Assembly: GCF_002954715.1 (NCBI RefSeq)
Contig: NZ_MSCP01000001.1
Location: 2,307,141-2,371,140, forward strand
Reading direction: 5' to 3'
DNA length: 64,000 nt
Source: Aliivibrio sifiae
GTDB taxonomy: Bacteria > Pseudomonadota > Gammaproteobacteria > Enterobacterales > Vibrionaceae
The position numbers and the translations under genes are program-made. The notes under the pieces were generated by a model that worked only from the letters and a program-made list of their open reading frames with translations, did no database searches and had not been told where the DNA came from. Numbering within the stretch: position 1 is the stretch's first letter; each line of letters begins with the position of its first letter. Shown one piece after another: positions 35,509 to 45,728 of the stretch.

Positions 35509-35910
35509 ATGTCAAATAAAACAGATAAAGGCATCTGGTTTGCTTATATTGCGAGCCTATTAACGCCAGTAACATTAATGGTTTCAGGAATTATTGCGAT
35601 TATTTATGCTGGATACCAAATGAATAAAGGGACTAACGATGATGTTGTTGATAGTCACTACTACGCTATCATCAAGAGCTTCTTTCTTTTTCTTACGTTC
35701 TTTGTGGTTCTTGCTGTTACCGCTGCAACGATGAGCGGTATGGTTGCAGGACTAGAATATTGGGTACATAGCTCTATTCTTGATAAAGTTTATTCTGCAA
35801 TTCCAGTAATTGGGGCAATCATTTCAATCTTAGCTATTGGGGCTTGGTTTGTGAAATTAGCCAAAGGAATGCAAAAACTTAAAGCATATCAACCAATTGA
35901 AAATCAATAA
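35509..35910 (+). CDS. DUF4870-like membrane protein
   Basis: 133 residues from the ATG at 35509 (MSNKTDKGIWFAYIASL); an in-frame GTG at 35479 is less likely. Three hydrophobic helices lie near residues 8-35, 57-80 and 95-115, with a central GTNDDVVDSHYYAIIKSFF segment that resembles DUF4870/Tic20-like proteins. It follows the acyl-CoA ligase by 93 bp and is ended by a hairpin. The function is unknown. Confidence 0.7.
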   Translation: MSNKTDKGIWFAYIASLLTPVTLMVSGIIAIIYAGYQMNKGTNDDVVDSHYYAIIKSFFLFLTFFVVLAVTAATMSGMVAGLEYWVHSSILDKVYSAIPVIGAIISILAIGAWFVKLAKGMQKLKAYQPIENQ

Positions 35911-35913
35911 TAT

Positions 35914-35938
35914 AAAGGCACTCTATGTGCCTTTTTTA
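35914..35938 (+). terminator. Rho-independent terminator
   Basis: AAAGGCAC and GTGCCTTT form the stem across a short loop, followed by T residues, right after the DUF4870-like gene. Confidence 0.85.
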
Positions 35939-36119
35939 TTTTGAACTGTAAAATAAATATTTAGTAAAGATCCCTAAAACAAGAAAGTGATCTTCATCTA
36001 TTTTACTGTTAGAATTTGCACCAAAAGCGATAGAAAATTACAAAAAAGATCTGATCGAAACGATGTTGAGTAATGTAAATTTGTTTTTAATATTGTGATT
36101 AAAGTGCAAATTGTTTACC

Positions 36120-36131
36120 TGAATCAATAAT
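36120..36131 (+). promoter_or_regulatory. Possible Cra (FruR) site upstream of pykF
   Basis: TGAATCAATAAT agrees with the Cra consensus TGAAWCSNTHHW at 11 of 12 positions. E. coli pykF is repressed by Cra. The site is 166 bp before the start codon in a 387-bp leader region where I see no gene; the match could be chance in AT-rich DNA. Confidence 0.4.
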
Positions 36132-36297
36132 CCATTGCTCTTTTCGATCTAAACTACAGGCAATTATTAAATTTATATGCTTAGTCATAGAGGCAATGAA
36201 GCGTAAAGTTGTTGTTATATTCCAACACTTCATTCCATTAGACTGAGCATTACTGCGTTTATCATTTTAAATATACTCATCTGGAGAGATTTCTCAC

Positions 36298-37710
36298 ATG
36301 AAAAAGACCAAAATCGTATGTACGATTGGCCCAAAAACTGAGTCAGTAGAAAAACTAACTGAACTTGCAAATGCTGGCATGAACGTAATGCGCCTTAACT
36401 TCTCACACGGCGATTTCGCAGAGCACGGCAACCGTATCGATAATGTTCGTCAAGTAATGAAGAACACAGGTAAGCAACTTGCTATCCTTCTTGATACTAA
36501 GGGTCCTGAAATCCGTACTATCAAACTAGAAAACGGCGATGACGTTGCTCTAGTAGCTGGTCAAGACTTCACATTCACAACTGATATCTCAGTTGTTGGT
36601 AACAAAGACGTTGTTGCTGTTACTTACCCAGGTTTCGCAAAAGACCTTGAAGTTGGTAACACTATTCTTGTTGATGACGGCCTAATTGAAATGGAAGTTG
36701 TTGCTACAACTGAAACTGAAGTTAAGTGTAAAGTTCTTAACAACGGTGACTTAGGCGAAAACAAAGGTGTTAACCTTCCTGGCGTATCAGTTAAACTTCC
36801 AGCTCTTTCTGAAAAAGATAAAGCTGACCTTAAGTTTGGTTGTGAGCAAGGTGTTGATTTCGTTGCAGCTTCTTTCATCCGTAAAGAAGAAGACGTTAAA
36901 GAAATCCGTGAATTACTTGTTGCTAACGGCGGCGAAAGCATTCAAATCATCTCTAAAATTGAAAACCAAGAAGGTGTTGATAACTTCGATTCAATTCTAG
37001 AAGCTTCTGACGGTATCATGGTTGCTCGTGGCGACCTTGGTGTTGAAATTCCAGTAGAAGAAGTAATCTTCGCTCAGAAGATGATGATCGAAAAATGTAA
37101 CCGTGCACGTAAAGTTGTAATCACTGCAACTCAAATGCTTGATTCTATGATAAAAAACCCACGTCCAACTCGTGCTGAAGCGGGCGACGTAGCGAACGCA
37201 ATCATGGATGGTACAGATGCAGTAATGCTTTCTGGTGAATCTGCTAAAGGTAAATACCCAGTTGAAGCAGTAACTATCATGGCTCAAATCTGTGCTCGTA
37301 CAGATTCAGCATTAAAAGCAGAACTTGGTTCTCGTTTAGACAGCCCTCGTCTACGTATCACTGAAGCGGTATGTAAAGGCGCTGTAGATACAGCTGAGAA
37401 ACTGAATGCACCTGTAATCGTAGTAGCTACTGAAGCGGGTAAATCTGCTCGTTCTATCCGTAAATACTTCCCAACAGCGAAAATCATCGCAGTAACAACT
37501 AATACTAAGACAGCAGCACAGCTTTGTCTTTCTAAAGGTATTACTCCAATGGTTGTTGATTCTATCGACAGCACTGACGCATTCTACCTACGTGGCAAAG
37601 AGCTAGCTCTTGAGTCTGGTATTGGTGCTAAAGGCGATATCGTTGTTATGGTTTCTGGTGCTCTAGTACCATCAGGCACAACAAACACAGCATCTGTACA
37701 CGTATTATAA
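36298..37710 (+). CDS. pykF: Pyruvate kinase I
   Basis: A 470-residue glycolytic enzyme converting phosphoenolpyruvate and ADP to pyruvate and ATP, the same length as E. coli PykF. Visible motifs: [16 protein letters not shown] at the start, [11 protein letters not shown] near residues 29-39, and the active-site signature [17 protein letters not shown] near 216-232 with the catalytic lysine. [14 protein letters not shown] binds metal and phosphate, and [21 protein letters not shown] is also typical. The C-terminal domain has the fructose-1,6-bisphosphate pocket. Codon use is strongly biased, as expected for a highly expressed gene, with a long leader and a strong terminator. Confidence 0.96.
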   Translation: MKKTKIVCTIGPKTESVEKLTELANAGMNVMRLNFSHGDFAEHGNRIDNVRQVMKNTGKQLAILLDTKGPEIRTIKLENGDDVALVAGQDFTFTTDISVVGNKDVVAVTYPGFAKDLEVGNTILVDDGLIEMEVVATTETEVKCKVLNNGDLGENKGVNLPGVSVKLPALSEKDKADLKFGCEQGVDFVAASFIRKEEDVKEIRELLVANGGESIQIISKIENQEGVDNFDSILEASDGIMVARGDLGVEIPVEEVIFAQKMMIEKCNRARKVVITATQMLDSMIKNPRPTRAEAGDVANAIMDGTDAVMLSGESAKGKYPVEAVTIMAQICARTDSALKAELGSRLDSPRLRITEAVCKGAVDTAEKLNAPVIVVATEAGKSARSIRKYFPTAKIIAVTTNTKTAAQLCLSKGITPMVVDSIDSTDAFYLRGKELALESGIGAKGDIVVMVSGALVPSGTTNTASVHVL

Positions 37711-37745
37711 TTCACTTGAATCTATAATATTTTTACACTGTTAAA

Positions 37746-37773
37746 TAAAAAGAGGGCTTATGCCCTCTTTTTT
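37746..37773 (+). terminator. Rho-independent terminator after pykF
   Basis: AAAAAGAGGGC and GCCCTCTTTTT pair around a TTAT loop, with a long T run. Confidence 0.9.
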
Positions 37774-37898
37774 TATAAGTTTTTATTGCACGAACTATAC
37801 AAGACGCTATACTAACCAACAGAACGACAATCGGTATATGGTGATTTTTGATCATCCCTACCTTTCTTTGCAATGATGATTTATATAGAGAGTGACAA

Positions 37899-38561
37899 GT
37901 GTCTAGCCCTACCCTGACTGATAAAGTGTCAAAAATTATTTACCAAGATATTCTTGCTGGCAAATTAAACCCAGGTCAAAAATTGGTTGTTTCCGAACTG
38001 AAAGAACGCTACTCCGTTGGCGCCTCTCCAATTCGTGAAGCTCTTGTTCAATTATCTTGGAACAAATACGTAAAGCTTGAACCTCAAAAAGGCTGTTGGG
38101 TTGCGTCTATTTCACAAGAAGAATTAAAAGAATTATTTGAAGGCTTACGAGTTGTCGGAAATGTTTTATTAAAAAAAGCAATCGCTAATGGGGATGAGGC
38201 ATGGGAATTAAATATCCTAACTAACTTCCATAAATTAACAAAAATAAACAGAGAAGAAATAACCTCTGAAGCTATCCAAGAGCGAGAAGAACGACATTCA
38301 GCTTTTCATTCTGCACTTCTTGAAGGGGCAAAGGCTCCTATCATGCATCAATTCCATCAAGAATTAACGAATCAAATTAAACGTTATCGTCACCTTCAAA
38401 ATACATATAGTACTGTGGCAAAAGAGCATGCTGAATATCTAGAAGAGCACGAAACAATCATGAAACTTGCATTGTCTCGTAATTCAGAGAAAGCGGTTGA
38501 ATTACTAGAAAAGCACTACATTAAAACAATGGACCTATTATCTGGCTCTTTTGAAGCTTAA
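37899..38561 (+). CDS. GntR-family regulator with FCD domain
   Basis: A 220-residue regulator starting at GTG 37899 (MSSPTLTDKVSKIIYQDILAG). The N-terminal winged helix is typical of GntR: GKLNPGQKLVVSELKERYSVGASPIREALVQLSWNK is the family's signature region, from residues 21 to 56. The C-terminal 140 residues are a helical FCD ligand-binding domain with conserved His pairs (RHSAFHSALLEG, EYLEEHETIMKLAL), which bind a metal and a carboxylate ligand in FadR-group proteins. It stands alone between two terminators; the ligand and regulon are unknown. Confidence 0.85.
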   Translation: MSSPTLTDKVSKIIYQDILAGKLNPGQKLVVSELKERYSVGASPIREALVQLSWNKYVKLEPQKGCWVASISQEELKELFEGLRVVGNVLLKKAIANGDEAWELNILTNFHKLTKINREEITSEAIQEREERHSAFHSALLEGAKAPIMHQFHQELTNQIKRYRHLQNTYSTVAKEHAEYLEEHETIMKLALSRNSEKAVELLEKHYIKTMDLLSGSFEA

Positions 38562-38609
38562 TAACACTAATCAATCTATTCGATAATCACGCAGAAAAAT
38601 CAAATATAA

Positions 38610-38638
38610 AAAAACCAGACACTATCGTCTGGTTTTTA
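38610..38638. terminator. Bidirectional terminator
   Basis: AAAACCAGAC and GTCTGGTTTT form the stem around a short loop, flanked by A and T runs. It separates the GntR gene from the small minus-strand frame at 38645-38776. Confidence 0.85.
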
Positions 38639-38644
38639 CATTTC

Positions 38645-38776
38645 TTACCAACCAAAAAACTCTTTATTATGAGTTCCTATTAATAATACCATCAATAAAA
38701 AATAAATCGCACTTAATTTGAACCCTAAAATGGCCAAACTTCCTACCGTGAGTCGTACTAAAAAATCAGTAAACAT
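38645..38776 (-). CDS. Small single-helix membrane protein (hypothetical)
   Basis: A 43-residue frame, MFTDFLVRLTVGSLAILGFK then LSAIYFLLMVLLIGTHNKEFFGW, with one long hydrophobic region and a charged end. GAGG lies six bases before the ATG, a good ribosome binding site, and a hairpin terminator follows the stop. These support a real small protein, though none of its relatives is known to me. Confidence 0.5.
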   Translation of the reverse strand: MFTDFLVRLTVGSLAILGFKLSAIYFLLMVLLIGTHNKEFFGW

Positions 38777-38970
38777 AAAGACCTCACATCATCGCTAGCC
38801 CGCAAATATCCTTCGTTGAATGCAATAGTGTCCTACTTTAGGCCTGTTAATCCATAGTAATAAGTATAGACAACCTTAGACTTTAGTCTAACGCCTCCTA
38901 CCCTAATAAATAATAGTTCAGATAGTTACGTAATAAGAAAAATAAAATACCCAATAAGGATAAGACATCT

Positions 38971-40866
38971 TTAAGCTAAATCATCCAAACTAGTGCATAT
39001 AGAAATAGTATTTCGACCGTTTGCCTTTGATTCATACAATGCAATATCTGCGCACTTATATGCATTTCGATGAGAAATACCGATATCAGTAAGTCCCCCG
39101 CTGATCGTTACTTGATAATCATCTAATTGAGAAATAGCAACCCTTAGGCGGTTTACTACCATTTCGGCACTTTTTAACTCAGTATGAGGCATGATAATAG
39201 CGAATTCTTCTCCTCCAATACGAGCAACAAAATCGGTTTCTCTACTGCTTTGCTTTAAAACATCAGCCACAAGCTTAATCACTTTATCTCCGACTTCATG
39301 CCCTTGAGTATCATTAATCCGTTTAAACCAATCAATATCTAAAATAGCTAAGCAACATTGATGAGCAGGGTAATAACGGTTAGTTAATAACGTTTGTTTT
39401 TCTAATTCAAATTCAAATTTTCGACGATTCCAACAATCTGACAAACTGTCTTTTTCACTTAAATAACGTAATTCTTTTTCTAATGCCTTACGCTTGCTGA
39501 TATCAATATAAGAAATAATATAGTATTGGATTTCTTTTGTTTTTTTCTTAACAACCTTAATTCGAACAAGCAGGCTCAACTCTTCACCAGATTTGCTAAG
39601 TACTTCAATTTCACCCTGCCACGCACCTAGGTCATTCACTTTCTTCCAGTTTTCAAGTCGTTTTTGAAATTGTTCACTGTTCGAATTCAATACATCAAAT
39701 GTACTTTTTCCTATCGCCTCCAAACTAGTAAAACCACTAATTGAGGTAAACGCACTATTCACCTTAATTATCCGCTGATGTTTATCGGTAATAACAACCG
39801 CAGACATTCCCTCAAGAGCTGATTTTGCTAACTGACTTTCTAAGTTCGATTTATCCCATAACGTGAGCAGAACGCCAAAAGGAATAACAATAAGACCTAA
39901 TAAAAGAAATAGCAGGCTTGCCTCTTCTATTATCTCTAATTGAATCGTATAAAAAACCTCATCTAATTCTTCTTTGGGATAATGAAGTAAAAAATACGCT
40001 TTTTTATTTGGTTTATTCGCAGTTATCGAGAATTGATAAAATGAATAAATACTGTCGCTAAGGTATATACTGCCAATTTTATCACTAGACATTAAACGCC
40101 AAAGTTCTGGATTTTTAGCTTTAAGCGTTTCAGCTTCTCGACCATTAATTAAATGCCCAAACACTTCATTTTGATTGTCCGTTAAAAGGTAATAACCGTT
40201 TTGATTAACCATTGATGGAGAGATACTAAGTGTCGGAGAAAATCGAATCACATTGATAATGCTTGTATCATTGAGTTCAGCAAGAACATAACCTTTTCTC
40301 AAACCAAAAGCATCAATAGGTATAGCAAGCTTCATCATTGGTTCATAAACTCCAGACTCTGCCAAGTCTCGGTTCAGCACGATACCTTCGGAAAAAATAG
40401 CTCCCTCATCTAACTCAGATAATATCTCTAAGTCGTCATGGCTAATTGAGGATTTATCTTTAATTACCTTAATCGCATCATCGTTATTTTCATTATAGAT
40501 AAAAGAGAATTGTCTAACTCCTTTACTATCAATGAGTTCTAATTTAGAAAAGAATTTTTCGGCTAAAACTAAACGCAACCAAGAGGATTCAACTGCTTGT
40601 TTTACTCTCATGGACGGATATAAGAAGTAATCATACAAAGGACGGCTATTCGATAATAAATCTAACGTATTAGCAATACGTATAGATAACTCCTTGTACT
40701 CATGGTGAGTATAAGCTAACTGCCGAGTTGACTCATTTTGAATCTGCTCAACCGCGATTTCTTTTTGATTTTGAAAGTCATTGTATAAATAAAGCGAAGT
40801 TAATAATGACAGGATTAGATACACAAAAATCGAATACGCGACAATCTTAATCTTCTTATTACGCAT
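38971..40866 (-). CDS. Membrane sensor PAS-GGDEF diguanylate cyclase
   Basis: 631 residues from the ATG at 40866 (MRNKKIKIVAYSIF), which follows AAGGAA; a longer frame reaches 40932 without an RBS. Two membrane helices (about 8-28 and 315-336) bracket a 285-residue periplasmic sensor region. A PAS domain follows (about 345-455: SALEGMSAVVITDKHQRII, TSISGFTSLEAIGKS), then a GGDEF domain (about 470-625) with ARIGGEEFAIIMPH. The intact GGEEF motif suggests active cyclic di-GMP synthesis. There is no EAL domain. The periplasmic ligand is unknown. Confidence 0.88.
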   Translation of the reverse strand: MRNKKIKIVAYSIFVYLILSLLTSLYLYNDFQNQKEIAVEQIQNESTRQLAYTHHEYKELSIRIANTLDLLSNSRPLYDYFLYPSMRVKQAVESSWLRLVLAEKFFSKLELIDSKGVRQFSFIYNENNDDAIKVIKDKSSISHDDLEILSELDEGAIFSEGIVLNRDLAESGVYEPMMKLAIPIDAFGLRKGYVLAELNDTSIINVIRFSPTLSISPSMVNQNGYYLLTDNQNEVFGHLINGREAETLKAKNPELWRLMSSDKIGSIYLSDSIYSFYQFSITANKPNKKAYFLLHYPKEELDEVFYTIQLEIIEEASLLFLLLGLIVIPFGVLLTLWDKSNLESQLAKSALEGMSAVVITDKHQRIIKVNSAFTSISGFTSLEAIGKSTFDVLNSNSEQFQKRLENWKKVNDLGAWQGEIEVLSKSGEELSLLVRIKVVKKKTKEIQYYIISYIDISKRKALEKELRYLSEKDSLSDCWNRRKFEFELEKQTLLTNRYYPAHQCCLAILDIDWFKRINDTQGHEVGDKVIKLVADVLKQSSRETDFVARIGGEEFAIIMPHTELKSAEMVVNRLRVAISQLDDYQVTISGGLTDIGISHRNAYKCADIALYESKANGRNTISICTSLDDLA

Positions 40867-40940
40867 TACCGAGTTTCCTTTATTTACTTTCAATAAACTT
40901 ACCGACTTGCATTCTATATTTATTTGATACAATTAACAAT

Positions 40941-40966
40941 TAAGCCCTCCTATAAAGGAGGGCTTA
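40941..40966 (-). terminator. Terminator hairpin after ilvIH
   Basis: TAAGCCCTCC and GGAGGGCTTA form a perfect stem with a 6-nt loop between ilvH and the cyclase gene. The T run is weak on the transcribed strand. Confidence 0.65.
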
Positions 40967-41002
40967 ATTTATAAAGAAACCAAAGCTAAGTGTAAGTAAA
41001 TA

Positions 41003-41497
41003 TTACACCCTTAATGATTTATCCCCACGAGCAATACCAACAACGCCACTTCGAGCTACTTCAACGACCTCAGTAACTTCTGATACTGCAGTGATAAAAG
41101 CATCCAGTTTTTCAGATGTACCCGCAAGTTGAATAGTATAAAGAGAACTTGTCACATCAACGATCTGCCCTCGAAAAATATCCGCAGTACGTTTAACTTC
41201 AGCTCTAGCAAATCCGCTCGCTTTTACCTTCACAAGTAATAGCTCACGCTCAACATGGTCACTTTCCGTCACGTCTTGAACTTTAATAACATCAATAAGC
41301 TTGTGCAGCTGTTTTTGAATCTGTTCTAACTCCATCGCATCACTTGCTGTTGTGATATTTAAGCGTGATAAAGTAGGGTCTTCTGTCGGAGAGACTGTTA
41401 ATGATTCAATATTGTACCCTCGTTGAGAAAACAGCCCTACAACTCGTGATAAAGAACCCGATTCATTTTCTAATAACAGTGAAATAATATGTCTCAT
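41003..41497 (-). CDS. ilvH: Acetolactate synthase III small subunit
   Basis: 164 residues from the ATG at 41497 ([23 protein letters not shown]); GGAGAG precedes it, so the longer frame with nine extra residues is not favoured. The N-terminal ACT domain (about 1-75) has SRVVGLFSQRGYNIESLTVSP and binds valine for feedback control; the C-terminal half completes the regulatory subunit. Its ATG shares one base with the ilvI stop codon (TAATG), so translation is coupled. It controls the catalytic subunit IlvI in branched-chain amino acid synthesis. E. coli IlvH has 163 residues. Confidence 0.95.
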   Translation of the reverse strand: MRHIISLLLENESGSLSRVVGLFSQRGYNIESLTVSPTEDPTLSRLNITTASDAMELEQIQKQLHKLIDVIKVQDVTESDHVERELLLVKVKASGFARAEVKRTADIFRGQIVDVTSSLYTIQLAGTSEKLDAFITAVSEVTEVVEVARSGVVGIARGDKSLRV

Positions 41498-43218
41498 TAG
41501 GTTCTCTCCGTTTTGCTTAACCACATTTTATCCATTGCTTCGCCTTTAATTTGCATTGGATAAACGTGCTCTGTTTCATCAACATTAATATCAACAAATA
41601 CTAATCTGTCTTTCAATGACAATGCTTTTTCTAACCCAGATTCCAGTTCATCAGGATGATTAATTCGAATCCCAACATGGCCATATGCTTCGGCAATCGC
41701 GGCAAAATCAGGTACTGAGCTCATATAAGAATTAGAATGACGACCTTGATAAATAATATCCTGCCACTGTTTAACCATTCCTAAGAAACGGTTATTTAAG
41801 TTGATAATTTTTACAGGAATATCATATTGCAACGCCGTTGATAACTCTTGAATATTCATCTGAATACTGCCATCCCCTGTGACACAAACAACCACTTCAT
41901 CAGGATGAGTAAACTTCACACCAAGTGCCGCAGGTAAACCAAAGCCCATCGTGCCAAGACCTCCGGAGTTAATCCAACGACGCGGTTTATTAAACGGATA
42001 ATACAATGCAGCAAACATTTGATGCTGACCTACATCAGAGGCAACATAAGCATCGCCATTCGTTAGTCGATGAAGGGTTTCAATTACTTGCTGAGGTTTA
42101 ATTCGATCTGGCGATGTTTCATAGGATAAGCATTTACGATCTTGCCATACTGAAATATCCTTCCACCACGCATCTAAAGCCGCTGAATCATTACCGGTAT
42201 CTTGCTCTGCAAGTAGTTTAAGCATTGATTCTAAAACTACTTCAGCAGATCCAACGATAGGAACATCAACTCTTACATTTTTAGAGATTGAAGAGGGGTC
42301 AATATCAATATGCATGATGGTTGCATCTGGGCAATACTTGTCTAAATTATTGGTTGTACGATCATCAAAACGAACGCCAACCCCAAAAATAAGATCGGCA
42401 TTATGCATCGCCATATTAGCTTCATATGTACCGTGCATACCCAGCATACCTAATGAGTTTTTATGAGTACCCGGAAAAGCACCTAACCCCATAAGCGTAC
42501 TAACTACTGGCAAATTAAGTGATTCAGCTAATTTAATAACGTGTTGTTCTGCTGATGAGATAACCGCTCCACCGCCAATATATAACACTGGTTTTTTCGC
42601 AGCTAAAAGAGTTTTAAGGCCTTTTTTAATCTGACCTTTATGCCCTGTTGTCGTTGGGTTATAAGATCGTAATGACATCGACTTAGGATACTGATAAGGG
42701 AATTTAAATGCAGGGCTCATGACATCTTTAGGGATATCAATAACAACAGGACCAGGACGACCTGTCGAGGCAATATAAAATGCTTTTTTTATAATTTCAG
42801 GAATGTCTTCAGCTTTTCTAACTAAAAAGCTATGTTTAACTATCGGGCGAGAAACACCTACCATGTCACACTCTTGAAAGGCATCAGTGCCAATCATATT
42901 GTTTGGTACGTTTCCAGAAAGCACGATCATCGGGATAGAATCCATATAGGCTGTTGCTATTCCTGTAATCGTATTCGTTGCTCCAGGACCAGAACACACA
43001 AGAACAACACCAGGTTTACCCGTTGCTCTAGCATAACCATCAGCCATATGAGTAGCAGCTTGTTCATGCCTTACTAACACATGTTGAATATCATCAGTTT
43101 TCATATGCAGTGCATCATAAATGTCTAGCACGGAACCACCAGGGTATCCAAATATATGCCCAACACCTTCATCAATCAGAGATTGTACAATCATCTCTGC
43201 GCCAGATAACATTTCCAT
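41497..43218 (-). CDS. ilvI: Acetolactate synthase III large subunit
   Basis: A 573-residue thiamine-diphosphate enzyme that joins two pyruvates, or pyruvate and 2-oxobutyrate, in valine, leucine and isoleucine synthesis. Motifs: the catalytic glutamate region [20 protein letters not shown] near residues 48-67, the FAD-side [12 protein letters not shown] near 154-165, and the thiamine diphosphate motif [19 protein letters not shown] near 434-452 (GDG...N). An RBS, TGGAGATAAAT, precedes the start. It forms an operon with ilvH. The gene for LeuO is 2.5 kb upstream, an arrangement seen in Vibrio. Confidence 0.95.
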   Translation of the reverse strand: MEMLSGAEMIVQSLIDEGVGHIFGYPGGSVLDIYDALHMKTDDIQHVLVRHEQAATHMADGYARATGKPGVVLVCSGPGATNTITGIATAYMDSIPMIVLSGNVPNNMIGTDAFQECDMVGVSRPIVKHSFLVRKAEDIPEIIKKAFYIASTGRPGPVVIDIPKDVMSPAFKFPYQYPKSMSLRSYNPTTTGHKGQIKKGLKTLLAAKKPVLYIGGGAVISSAEQHVIKLAESLNLPVVSTLMGLGAFPGTHKNSLGMLGMHGTYEANMAMHNADLIFGVGVRFDDRTTNNLDKYCPDATIMHIDIDPSSISKNVRVDVPIVGSAEVVLESMLKLLAEQDTGNDSAALDAWWKDISVWQDRKCLSYETSPDRIKPQQVIETLHRLTNGDAYVASDVGQHQMFAALYYPFNKPRRWINSGGLGTMGFGLPAALGVKFTHPDEVVVCVTGDGSIQMNIQELSTALQYDIPVKIINLNNRFLGMVKQWQDIIYQGRHSNSYMSSVPDFAAIAEAYGHVGIRINHPDELESGLEKALSLKDRLVFVDINVDETEHVYPMQIKGEAMDKMWLSKTERT

Positions 43219-43643
43219 ATTTATCTCCAGACATTTAAACCCTCTAACAACGACATGAATTACCGATAATTAGTGGTTTACATAGTTAGGGCTTATTTTT
43301 AGCCTAAACCGAAATTAATTAGATTAAAATCCTATGTGGATGGTAATTAGTGATAACAAAAACCAACATTACGAAACAACTTTAACCTTTTCATATCACT
43401 TTGGTCTAGGGGAGATTTATAGGAACCGACGATACGTTCAATTAGAGCAGATTTTGCAGTTATTAACTCCAACTTAGCTGTTATAAAATAGTATGAAAGA
43501 CCAATCAACTTCAAATAAAGAAAGATAATAAATTGCCTGATCTGTGATTTAATGTTGATAATGATCCCATTTTTTATGGGCATAAAAAAACCAGCCAAAA
43601 AAGACTGGTTTCTACATTCTAATATGAGAATAAAAAAGAAAGA
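43219..43643. other. ilvI upstream region with a terminator
   Basis: A 425-bp gap. At 43588-43611 AAACCAG and CTGGTTT form a hairpin that, read leftwards, ends in a T run and should terminate the acyl-CoA ligase gene at 43644. Nearer ilvI (43274-43310) there is an imperfect stem, GGTTTA with TAAACC and an inner GGCT/AGCC. An 83-codon frame in the gap (43347-43598) has no RBS or family features and overlaps the terminator, so I do not call it a gene. The ilvIH promoter must lie here; in E. coli it is controlled by Lrp. Confidence 0.6.
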
Positions 43644-45482
43644 TTACTTCTCTTTTTTCTCTTTCTTTTCGTCATACATTTCATCAATTTCGTCTTGATA
43701 ACGTTCACTGATTACTTTACGACGTAGTTTTTGAGTTGGTGTTAATTCACCTTTATCCATTGAAAATGCTTTCGATAATAGGGTGAATTTTTTCACTTGC
43801 TCAAAACGAGCTAATTCTTTTTGTAAATTCGCGACACGCTTTTCTAGCATCTCAACTATTTCACTGTGCTTAACTAAATCCATGCGATCGTGATAAGCAA
43901 TATTTAATTCTTTTGCATATTCTTCGAGTGCGTCATAGCAAGGAACAATCAAAGCCGATACAAATTTTCGAGTATCTGCGATAACAGCTATCTGCTCAAT
44001 AAAGTGGTCTTTACCAATAGCACCTTCAATAACTTGAGGGGCGATATATTTACCGCCAGAGGTTTTCATTAACTCTTTAATACGATCGGTAATATACAAG
44101 TTACCTGCGGCATCAAACTCACCTGCATCACCTGTTTTTAAGAAACCATCCTCTGTAAAATTAAGTGCCGTTTCTTCTGGTTTATTATAATACCCTTTCA
44201 TAACCATAGGGCCACGAACTAGGATTTCATTCTTTTCACCAATTTTAACTTCAGCACCTGGCATTAAGGTACCAATTGAGTCTGGATGAAACTTGCCATC
44301 TTCCCAACATGAAATAGTGGCGGTGGTCTCTGTCATACCATAGCCCAATTTAACATTGACACCAAGAGCATGGAAAAAACGACCAATGGTTGCATCTAAT
44401 TTAGCACCACCACAAGGCATGAAATTAATATTCCCACCTAGAATCATACGTAACTTAGAAAGGACTAATTTATCTGCTACCTTGTAAGCTTGCTTTAGCG
44501 CCCATGATGGTTCACGACCTTCTTGTTTGCATGCTGACATTTTTGCACCCATGTTTACTGCCCAAGTAAACATCACCTTACGGTGAGCAGGAGCACGAGA
44601 TACTTTTTCATGCACTGTTGAAAATATTTTTTCATAGAAACGAGGAACCGCACACATTACCGTCGGTTTCACTTCTGTTAGTGCATCTTTAATTAGATTT
44701 GTATTTGGCAAGTAACAGTTTACCGCACCTTTATACAATACATAAAAAGTCCAAGCTCGCTCAAATACATGAGAGAGAGGAAGAAAACATAACGATACAT
44801 CTTGCTCAGTTAACGCTAAGTTAGTGTTATGTCCTGCTAACTGGGAACCAATATTAGCGTAATCTAGCATTACCCCTTTTGGTTCTCCTGTTGTGCCAGA
44901 GGTATAGATCAACGTGAGTAAATCATCCATTTCTGCACTTTCAAGACGATGATTTAATTCATCTTGATTTGCCTCATGTGCTTTAGATATGAAATCATTC
45001 CATGAAACACCCGCTTCATGATCGTTCAAATCAATATCATCACTTAAAGCAACAATATGAGTTAATTGAGGGCATTGTTCAAAAATAACAACCGCCGCAT
45101 TATATTGCGCTTGCTCACCAACAAATAGAATACGAATATCAGCATCATTAATGACATACGCTGCTTGTGTTGGCGTATTTGTTGGATAAATAGGAACGGG
45201 AACTGAACGTAATTGCATCGTTGCAAAATCAGCAACAGTCCAACGAGGCATGTTATTGGAGAAGATCCCTACTTTCTCTTGTACTTTCAATCCATGCGCT
45301 AATAGTGCTAAAGATAGAGTGTCCATTTGCTGACCAAACTCGCCCCAAGTGATATCACTCCACGCTGAGCATTGAGTGTCACTCCAAGCACCGCATTTAC
45401 GCTCACGTAATGCAGTATCATTAGGCTTATTAGCAATATGTTTGCGGATCTCTTTTACAATATGTAGGTTTTGAATAGTCAT
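43644..45482 (-). CDS. Long-chain acyl-CoA synthetase, FAA/FadD15 type
   Basis: A 612-residue AMP-forming ligase of the larger subfamily (long-chain fatty acid:CoA ligases like FadD15 and eukaryotic ACSL). The nucleotide motif is [20 protein letters not shown] (near 191-210). [45 protein letters not shown] and the C-terminal [12 protein letters not shown], which replaces the usual PTGKI lysine motif, are typical of this subfamily. A lysine- and glutamate-rich tail ends the protein ([11 protein letters not shown]). It is a single gene with its own terminator. Confidence 0.88.
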   Translation of the reverse strand: MTIQNLHIVKEIRKHIANKPNDTALRERKCGAWSDTQCSAWSDITWGEFGQQMDTLSLALLAHGLKVQEKVGIFSNNMPRWTVADFATMQLRSVPVPIYPTNTPTQAAYVINDADIRILFVGEQAQYNAAVVIFEQCPQLTHIVALSDDIDLNDHEAGVSWNDFISKAHEANQDELNHRLESAEMDDLLTLIYTSGTTGEPKGVMLDYANIGSQLAGHNTNLALTEQDVSLCFLPLSHVFERAWTFYVLYKGAVNCYLPNTNLIKDALTEVKPTVMCAVPRFYEKIFSTVHEKVSRAPAHRKVMFTWAVNMGAKMSACKQEGREPSWALKQAYKVADKLVLSKLRMILGGNINFMPCGGAKLDATIGRFFHALGVNVKLGYGMTETTATISCWEDGKFHPDSIGTLMPGAEVKIGEKNEILVRGPMVMKGYYNKPEETALNFTEDGFLKTGDAGEFDAAGNLYITDRIKELMKTSGGKYIAPQVIEGAIGKDHFIEQIAVIADTRKFVSALIVPCYDALEEYAKELNIAYHDRMDLVKHSEIVEMLEKRVANLQKELARFEQVKKFTLLSKAFSMDKGELTPTQKLRRKVISERYQDEIDEMYDEKKEKKEK

Positions 45483-45728
45483 CTCGAATCACCTTTAGGC
45501 TTACAGGTGTAAGCTATAATCTGTACAAAGTGTACAAGTGGCAGTAAAAAAGGCAACTGTTTCTCTGTATAAAATGTAAGTATTGTTGTGTGAAACCCAT
45601 TTCAGGATAGCTCTATTAACAAAATAATTATTTAAACTCTACATTCTGTTTATATCGTATGAATACCAACAAAAAAGGCAACCTTTTATAGGCTGCCTTA
45701 ATCTCGTTTTTTAGTGTGAAAGCATGAC

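Noticed and set aside
43347-43598. 83-codon minus-strand frame upstream of ilvI
   Set aside because: No ribosome binding site, atypical composition, and it overlaps the terminator of the acyl-CoA ligase gene.
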